Source: a bacterium UBA7470 (GTDB lineage: Bacteria > Pseudomonadota > Gammaproteobacteria > Burkholderiales > Burkholderiaceae_C). Taken from it: 11,248 bases of DNA. Where the stretch lies: the NCBI GenBank assembly GCA_002479815.1, contig DLPA01000135.1:1-11248 (forward strand), read 5' to 3'. The notes under the pieces were generated by a model that saw only the letters and a list, made by a program, of their open reading frames with translations, was not told where the DNA came from and did not search any database. Below, piece by piece: positions 7,149 through 11,248 of this stretch (positions within the stretch are counted from its first letter, which is position 1; the number at the start of each line of letters is the position of its first letter). Made by a program: the position numbers and the translations under genes.

Positions 7149-7190
7149 ATGAAGCAGCGATACTTGCTGTCAACTCTTTCATTCGTCGCC

Positions 7191-7643
7191 ATGAAAACAC
7201 ATCATTTTGTTCATGTTCTTGCATTGGGATTGGCGCTTGCGTCCCATGTGGTCGCCGCCGAAGATGCCATAGAACCTGTGGAAACCTTGTCCCCCGACCA
7301 AGGCGCTATTGATGGTATTTACCAATGCCAAGCGGACTTGCTGGGGAAAAAACTGGGGGCCTACATTTCTGTCAATGGCAAGGGCAGCGGGCAAACGGTG
7401 TTCATTGTGGGTGCTGAGAATGCCACCGAAGGCGATTTGTTTGGCTACGGTATTGGTTCGGTATCTGGCAAAAAATTTACAGGGAATACATCGTTTGGCA
7501 AACAGTTCAGTTTCGACATCACTCCCCTTGATGCCAATAGCGATCGCACCACCGATGCGGTACAACTCAAAGGCACGATGGGCGTGGTCAACGCCCGCAA
7601 TGTCGCTTTTAACGTCCATCTTGATTGCAGAGGCATCTTCTAG
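7191..7643 (+). CDS. Small exported protein of unrecognised family, paralogue 1
   Basis: This is a 150-residue protein I do not recognise. Residues 1-23 form a Sec signal peptide (basic start, hydrophobic core ALGLALASHVV, cleavage likely after VAA). The mature part is one domain (about 38-150). It begins GAIDGIYQCQ and contains YISVNGKGSGQTVF (58-71) and FGYGIGSVSG (84-93), ending in LDCRGIF. Cys46 and Cys146 are the only cysteines and could form a disulfide joining both ends of the domain. The C-terminal domain of the next gene's product aligns over this whole length. Alternating short hydrophobic segments suggest a beta-rich fold. The ATG at 7191 is chosen over 7149 because the promoter -10 box abuts 7149; the ribosome binding site is not evident. 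The location is probably periplasmic or extracellular. Function is unknown. Confidence 0.75.
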   Translation: MKTHHFVHVLALGLALASHVVAAEDAIEPVETLSPDQGAIDGIYQCQADLLGKKLGAYISVNGKGSGQTVFIVGAENATEGDLFGYGIGSVSGKKFTGNTSFGKQFSFDITPLDANSDRTTDAVQLKGTMGVVNARNVAFNVHLDCRGIF

Positions 7644-7652
7644 GAGAACCCC

Positions 7653-8408
7653 ATGAAACGAGTGTTTGCCAGTTTAGTGTGCTCGGCCATGACGGGTGCT
7701 TATGCCGCAGTTGCTGCGCCTGTGGTGTGTAAGGCCAATGATTTGGGTTGCGTACTTAATGCAGTGAGCGCAGGACGCGCGCTGACCATCACCCCAATTC
7801 CAACCCCAGAAAAACCGCGTTCTGTTTCTCGTGTGAGACCGAAGAACAACGAAACCACGACCCCTGTTGATCCAACCGATCCAGATGGTGATGGTGTGTT
7901 GGAAATTGATGATGTCAGCACACAAGACCCCAACAATGTTCCTCAAGACGCTTCAGCCAATCCCTTTGTTGAAGACGCTGATGCTGTCGATTTAGACAGC
8001 GACCCTAATGACGATTTGAAGGGCGATGCCGCTGTCGCCATTGACAACAAAGGCCCCATTGACGGGGTGTATGAATGCGATGTGAGTCTGCCGTTTCCCC
8101 CCATCATCAAAACCTATGTCTCCATCAACGGCAAGAAAGACGGCATGACGGTCTTTTTGCAAGCCGAAATCAGCCGTTCGGGAAACAACTTCTTCGGCTA
8201 CGGCCTAGGGTCGGTGACACGCGACAGCGACAATGTGTTCACCTACAACGGCACTACATCGGCAGGGCAAAAAGTGTCGTTCATTGCTTACAAGTCCAAT
8301 CGCACACAACGCGTCACCATTGAAGGCGGCATCACTTTGGGTGTCAAAACCAGCACTGGCACTGGTGAACCGATTCATGCCAACTATGAGTGCAGCAAAA
8401 TCTTTTAG
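7653..8408 (+). CDS. Exported protein with acidic linker and paralogous C-terminal domain, paralogue 2
   Basis: This is a 251-residue protein I do not recognise. It has a signal peptide (1 to about 22, cleavage near VAA) and a short segment with Cys26 and Cys33. A Pro/Thr/Asp-rich linker follows (about 47-130), then a domain (134-251) homologous to the preceding gene product. Shared landmarks are G-x-IDG-x-Y-x-C, YVSINGKKDGMTVF (155-168), FGYGLGSV (181-188) and the terminal CSKIF; Cys142 and Cys247 match the cysteine pair of paralogue 1. The linker contains DPDGDGVLEIDD (76-87). It follows the D-x-D-x-D-G spacing of EF-hand or thrombospondin type 3 calcium loops, and further aspartate clusters follow at 108-125. 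A good AGGAGA ribosome binding site overlaps the end of the previous gene, 9 bases away, so the genes are translated from one mRNA. The protein is probably secreted or surface-located. Function is unknown. Confidence 0.78.
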   Translation: MKRVFASLVCSAMTGAYAAVAAPVVCKANDLGCVLNAVSAGRALTITPIPTPEKPRSVSRVRPKNNETTTPVDPTDPDGDGVLEIDDVSTQDPNNVPQDASANPFVEDADAVDLDSDPNDDLKGDAAVAIDNKGPIDGVYECDVSLPFPPIIKTYVSINGKKDGMTVFLQAEISRSGNNFFGYGLGSVTRDSDNVFTYNGTTSAGQKVSFIAYKSNRTQRVTIEGGITLGVKTSTGTGEPIHANYECSKIF

Positions 8409-8417
8409 GACATCGCC

Positions 8418-8999
8418 ATGACTCGCTTTCTCTCTCAAGGCACTACATTCCGACTCGCGGCTTCTTTGCTGATGGCCTTCGCCTGCTCCCCTGCATCAAC
8501 AATGGGGCTTATTGCGGCCGCACAACAAAACAGCAACTGCCCGGGCAGCAGTCTTCAAATCACCCCCATAGGCTTTGGCAACACCATCATCTCTTTGAAG
8601 GTCTGGATGGTGCGTGCCGACAACAAACAAGAGGTGGACTTTTTCCCCAGATGTGCAGGCACGGCTTCTCAAATTGACTGTCCCCAACTCGGTCGCACCG
8701 ACACCGCGTATGTGCACTTCAGTCAAGGGGGCATGAATGCAGACAATGTAGAAAGCGTCATCATTTGTGTGGGCGCTAGGCAGTACAAGTTCAGCATTCA
8801 CCTTGATGACCCCCGCAACAACGAAGTCGCGGGATCGTTTTCTTGCACCCCCAAAGTCCCTATCGGTCGCAACGAACAGTTCAGTGTGCCCCGTGTGGGG
8901 ACAGGGCCGTCGGCAACGATCAATGTCTCCACCAGCGAGTTCGGGAGCAATCGGGGATGCAAACCCATGAAAGCGGACATCTACAACGTGAGCTTCTGA
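8418..8999 (+). CDS. Cysteine-rich exported protein of unrecognised family
   Basis: This is a 193-residue protein I do not recognise. A hydrophobic segment (about 11-35) acts as a signal peptide with cleavage probable near LIAAAQQ. Cys23 lies inside it but is not in a convincing lipobox. The mature part has six cysteines (41, 79, 88, 117, 143, 181), enough for three disulfides, which suits an oxidising compartment. Alternating hydrophobic stretches such as VESVIICVGA and YKFSIHL suggest a beta sandwich. I see no clear alignment with the two preceding proteins, although it too ends in phenylalanine. An AGGA ribosome binding site overlaps the stop codon of the preceding gene, and the ATG follows 9 bases after that gene ends, so it is the third cistron of the unit. 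No downstream T-rich terminator is seen. Function is unknown; partnership with the two upstream proteins is inferred from co-transcription only. Confidence 0.75.
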   Translation: MTRFLSQGTTFRLAASLLMAFACSPASTMGLIAAAQQNSNCPGSSLQITPIGFGNTIISLKVWMVRADNKQEVDFFPRCAGTASQIDCPQLGRTDTAYVHFSQGGMNADNVESVIICVGARQYKFSIHLDDPRNNEVAGSFSCTPKVPIGRNEQFSVPRVGTGPSATINVSTSEFGSNRGCKPMKADIYNVSF

Positions 9000-9086
9000 T
9001 GCGCTCACGCTGAGACTGCGGTACGGTCAGCACCGCTTACGCAGATAGTGCCTTCCTAAGCCGTCTTCAGCACACGTAAAGACCAC

Positions 9087-10571
9087 ATGAGCTTTTGGGC
9101 TGCGGCAACTCTGGCTGCGTTGGCGGGTTTGCTGGCGGGCGAGTGGATGCTGGGCCTTGTCCCCCACTGGGGGGCACTCTTGATCTGGCCCGCGTTAGGG
9201 TATGCGTTGTGGCGCTTGCCCGCATTGCCTGCGCTGCAACGCAGCGGGGTCACGGCCCTTTTCATGCTCGGGTTTTGTGGCGTGGGCACGTATTGGCTGC
9301 CCGCGTCCGCATCGGGCTTGCGCTTGCCAGAATCTTTGTTGTACGCATTCTGGATAGGCCAAACGCTGGTGGCTGCATTGCCTTGGGCCTTGGCGGGGGG
9401 GTGGGTTCGATCCCAAGCTGGCGTTTGGACATTTCCGCTGTGGGCCATAGGGCTGTCTGTGGTCTTGCCCACGGCATTGCCCGTCTTCCCTGCGGTGGTC
9501 TTGGGCGATATGCCCCTGTTCACCAGTGCCGTCGCCGGGCTAGGGCCAGCGGGTGCGAGTGTGCTGGCCCTGTGGTCGGGTGTGTGCTTGACTGCTCCTA
9601 AAGCCCAGATACGATGGCTGGGTGCAGGTGTCGTTGGCATTTGGCTGTGCTCGGGCTACATATGGCTGAACACGCCCAAAGCTGGTGTGCCTGTCGAAGC
9701 CGTTTTGATACGCCCAGCGTCCGCATCATTCGCCAGCCCACCCGCACAAGTGCGCAGTCAAGCCCTGCAACAGCAGGCGATTGCTGTCTCCGCCGAGTTT
9801 CCGGGAGCGTTGGTGCTGTGGCCGGAACTCAATTGGGTCTTCCCTCAACCTGGAGAAGATGCCAGCACAGATGCCGTTTGGCGTACCCATTTGGCCGGGC
9901 CTGTCAGCGGCGATATGGGGCCATTTCGGCAAGACGGACAACTCATCCCGACACAAGGCTGGTTGAGCGCAGAAGGAGCGGTGGGCGATAGACGCAGCAA
10001 AATCGGTGTTGTCCCCATGATTGAAGACGGTTGGCGTAACGCAAGCGACTTTGCATGGCTGCCCCACAGTTGGCAACAAGCCTTGAGCGCACGCCATGTC
10101 AGTGCCGGACGCAGCGATGATCCCTATGCAGTATGGTCGATCTGGCCTGAAGTCGTGGCCTTGCCCTTCATGTGTTTTGAAGGCGTTCGCACCACCGTGC
10201 TTCCTTGGCCAGCTCGCCATGCCAATCGCCCCGCCGTGGCCCTTGTATCCGCATCAGATGCGTGGACACCTCATGCCTTAGCCAGCAACGCCCACCATGC
10301 CGCCCGCCGCTTGTTGGCGGTGAGCCTAGGCAGACCCGTTCTGGTCGCTACCTTAGCGGGCCCGCTGCTGCACATAGACGCGCATGGCAACGTCGTCGTC
10401 ACCGAAGCGGCTGGAGCCCACGCTGCGCAACTCAAAGTCAGGCCGTATGCAAGCACCGCCAGCGTCTATGCCCACTGGGCGGCCTTTGACCTCCCCATTT
10501 TTTTGTTGCTCATGCTGATGATGAGTGTCTTTCATGTCTGGCAACCATACATACGCCGCACGAAAAAATAA
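9087..10571 (+). CDS. Apolipoprotein N-acyltransferase-like (CN-hydrolase fold) membrane protein, probably divergent
   Basis: This 494-residue protein has the length and plan of Lnt. Several membrane helices fill about 1-195, a nitrilase-like periplasmic domain spans about 203-455, and a final helix (468-485) precedes a basic tail. Lnt N-acylates the N-terminal cysteine of lipoproteins. Similarities include LFMLGFCGVGTYWLP in the membrane part, VLWPELNW (243-250) with the Glu of the Glu-Lys-Cys triad (Glu247), and FMCFEG (361-366) with the nucleophile Cys363. The segment SDAWTPHALASNAHHAARR and the following GRPVLVATLAG correspond to Lnt sequences after the cysteine. The catalytic lysine normally sits in a Lys-x-His-LVPFGE motif. 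Here the matching stretch reads ALSARHVSAGR (332-342), with no lysine; Lys305 is the only one nearby. It may therefore be inactive as Lnt or have another acyl or amide substrate. The start has no strong ribosome binding site. The gene lies 87 bases after the secreted-protein cluster and converges with pdxA. Confidence 0.72.
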   Translation: MSFWAAATLAALAGLLAGEWMLGLVPHWGALLIWPALGYALWRLPALPALQRSGVTALFMLGFCGVGTYWLPASASGLRLPESLLYAFWIGQTLVAALPWALAGGWVRSQAGVWTFPLWAIGLSVVLPTALPVFPAVVLGDMPLFTSAVAGLGPAGASVLALWSGVCLTAPKAQIRWLGAGVVGIWLCSGYIWLNTPKAGVPVEAVLIRPASASFASPPAQVRSQALQQQAIAVSAEFPGALVLWPELNWVFPQPGEDASTDAVWRTHLAGPVSGDMGPFRQDGQLIPTQGWLSAEGAVGDRRSKIGVVPMIEDGWRNASDFAWLPHSWQQALSARHVSAGRSDDPYAVWSIWPEVVALPFMCFEGVRTTVLPWPARHANRPAVALVSASDAWTPHALASNAHHAARRLLAVSLGRPVLVATLAGPLLHIDAHGNVVVTEAAGAHAAQLKVRPYASTASVYAHWAAFDLPIFLLLMLMMSVFHVWQPYIRRTKK

Positions 10572-10677
10572 AAGGCCTGCTGAGAAAAGACCCTCGACTC
10601 ACCGACTACTGGCGATTGTCATCGCTCGGATTAGCACCAATAAACCATCAAATTTAATAGCAAAAAAGTGAGCTACT

Positions 10678-10700
10678 TACACAAGTCAGTCACCTGTGTA
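10678..10700. other. Imperfect palindrome between the Lnt-like gene and pdxA
   Basis: TACACAAGT and ACCTGTGTA form a 9-base stem with one mismatch around the loop CAGTC. T- and A-tracts flank it at a distance (TTTTT at 10707-10711; A6 at 10662-10667). It could help end either of the two convergent transcripts, but the tracts are not adjacent to the stem as in a good terminator. The rest of the 230-base gap holds AT-rich sequence, a small GCGAT/ATCGC hairpin at 10612-10625 and the repeat that follows. Confidence 0.25.
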
Positions 10701-10738
10701 GATGGATTTTTAAAAAAGATCACGCGTTGTCGCATTTT

Positions 10739-10843
10739 CCCCGCACCCCAACCCTCCCCCGCTGGTGGAGGGAGTAAAGACACTGCTGTCGGAGGAAGGG
10801 CCGTTCAACTCCTCCTCCCAGCGGAGGGAGGTGGGGAGGTGGG
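10739..10843. repeat. Two-hairpin GC-rich repeat, copy B, overlapping the end of pdxA
   Basis: This matches copy A (531-636) in order, orientation and spacing. A first palindrome pairs CCCTCC (10752-10757) with GGAGGG (10767-10772). The near-identical spacer containing GACACTGCTGTCGG follows, and then a second palindrome around AGC at 10820-10822. The second stem carries a mismatch absent in copy A. The right 36 bases or so lie inside the pdxA reading frame and encode its last residues. As with copy A, it sits at the 3' end of a minus-strand gene. Confidence 0.75.
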
Positions 10844-11248
10844 TAGCAACGCCGCCGCTTGCTTGGCCCATGCGATCGCAGCCAGTAAACTGTCAGGCTT
10901 GGCAATGCCTTGTCCTGCCACGTCAAAAGCCGTGCCGTGATCGGGGCTGCTGCGGATGAAGGGCAGGCCCAGCGTGGCGTTCACGCCGTGATCGACCCCC
11001 AAATACTTCACTGGAATCAGCCCTTGGTCGTGGTACATCGCCAGCACCACATCAAACTCCCCCGTGCGAGCACGCATGAACACCGTATCGGGAGCGATGG
11101 GGCCGTACACCGCCCACCCCAAGGCTTGCGCCTGCGCGATGGCGGGGGCGATGATGTCCAACTCCTCACGCCCGAGCAAGCCGCCCTCGCCCGCGTGCGG
11201 ATTCAAGCCCGCCACCGCCACCCGCAGCGGCTCGCGGCGCACGTCACG
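10805..11248 (-). CDS. pdxA: 4-hydroxythreonine-4-phosphate dehydrogenase, C-terminal part
   Basis: These are the last 147 residues of PdxA; the 5' part lies beyond the right edge. The enzyme oxidises 4-phosphohydroxy-L-threonine with NAD in the DXP-dependent pyridoxal phosphate pathway, before ring closure by PdxJ. Recognisable elements are AGLNPHAGEGG (13-23), DTVFMRARTGEFD (54-66), MYHDQGLIPVKYLG (71-84) with a metal-binding His, and SPDHGTAFDVAGQG (101-114) with another. Near the end, IAKPDSLLAAIAWA matches the family's usual C-terminal helix. The last 12 residues (PTSPPPSAGRRS) are encoded by the right half of an intergenic repeat, which also supplies the TGA at 10805-10807. The native C terminus has thus probably been replaced or extended by repeat insertion. 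The gene converges with the Lnt-like gene. Confidence 0.95.
   Translation of the reverse strand, partial: RDVRREPLRVAVAGLNPHAGEGGLLGREELDIIAPAIAQAQALGWAVYGPIAPDTVFMRARTGEFDVVLAMYHDQGLIPVKYLGVDHGVNATLGLPFIRSSPDHGTAFDVAGQGIAKPDSLLAAIAWAKQAAALLPTSPPPSAGRRS

Noticed and set aside
7149..7190. Upstream ATG at 7149 for the first secreted protein
   Set aside because: The -10 box TATAGA ends at 7148, so the mRNA would start after this ATG. The start at 7191 gives a normal signal peptide.
9001..9050. Overlapping small hairpins after the third secreted-protein gene
   Set aside because: GCTGA/TCAGC, GCGGT/ACCGC and CTGCG/CGCAG compete with each other and no T-tract follows, so a terminator call is not supported.
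9056..9640. Long minus-strand reading frame opposite the Lnt-like gene
   Set aside because: Its composition is typical of an antisense shadow in GC-rich DNA, and the plus-strand frame has clear Lnt-like motifs across the region.

Overview
The window looks like chromosomal DNA from a Betaproteobacterium, most likely order Burkholderiales. This is inferred from the protein types: an ETHE1-rhodanese fusion, an OmpR/histidine-kinase pair, an AmpG permease, a PheA/TfdB/MhpA-type flavin monooxygenase, PdxA and Dtd. Moderately high GC and codon choice agree with it. I see no plasmid, phage or transposase gene, no CRISPR array, and no tRNA or rRNA.

The left half (1-5492) is colinear on the minus strand. 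In transcription order it reads: ampG muropeptide permease, OmpR-type response regulator, sensor kinase, an intrinsic terminator inside a structured intergenic region, a persulfide dioxygenase-rhodanese fusion, a two-hairpin repeat, and the N-terminal part of an FAD monooxygenase that runs off the left edge. ampG lies directly upstream of the two-component pair, which may link cell-wall recycling with envelope signalling. The fusion enzyme handles glutathione persulfide and thiosulfate chemistry in sulfide detoxification.

Divergent from ampG, at 5610-6551, is a secreted M48 zinc peptidase with a twin-arginine signal. It converges with dtd (D-aminoacyl-tRNA deacylase) on the minus strand. Divergent from dtd is a good sigma70-type promoter followed by three tightly packed plus-strand genes (7191-8999). 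All three encode small exported proteins of families I do not recognise. The first two share a homologous domain of about 110 residues with two conserved cysteines and a C-terminal Cys-x-x-Ile-Phe. The second adds an acidic, calcium-loop-like linker. The third has six cysteines in its mature part. This cassette is the best candidate for an undescribed system in the window.

The right end holds a 494-residue membrane protein that resembles apolipoprotein N-acyltransferase but seems to lack the catalytic lysine, and then the C-terminal half of pdxA on the minus strand. A second copy of the two-hairpin repeat overlaps the end of pdxA and supplies its last 12 codons and stop codon.
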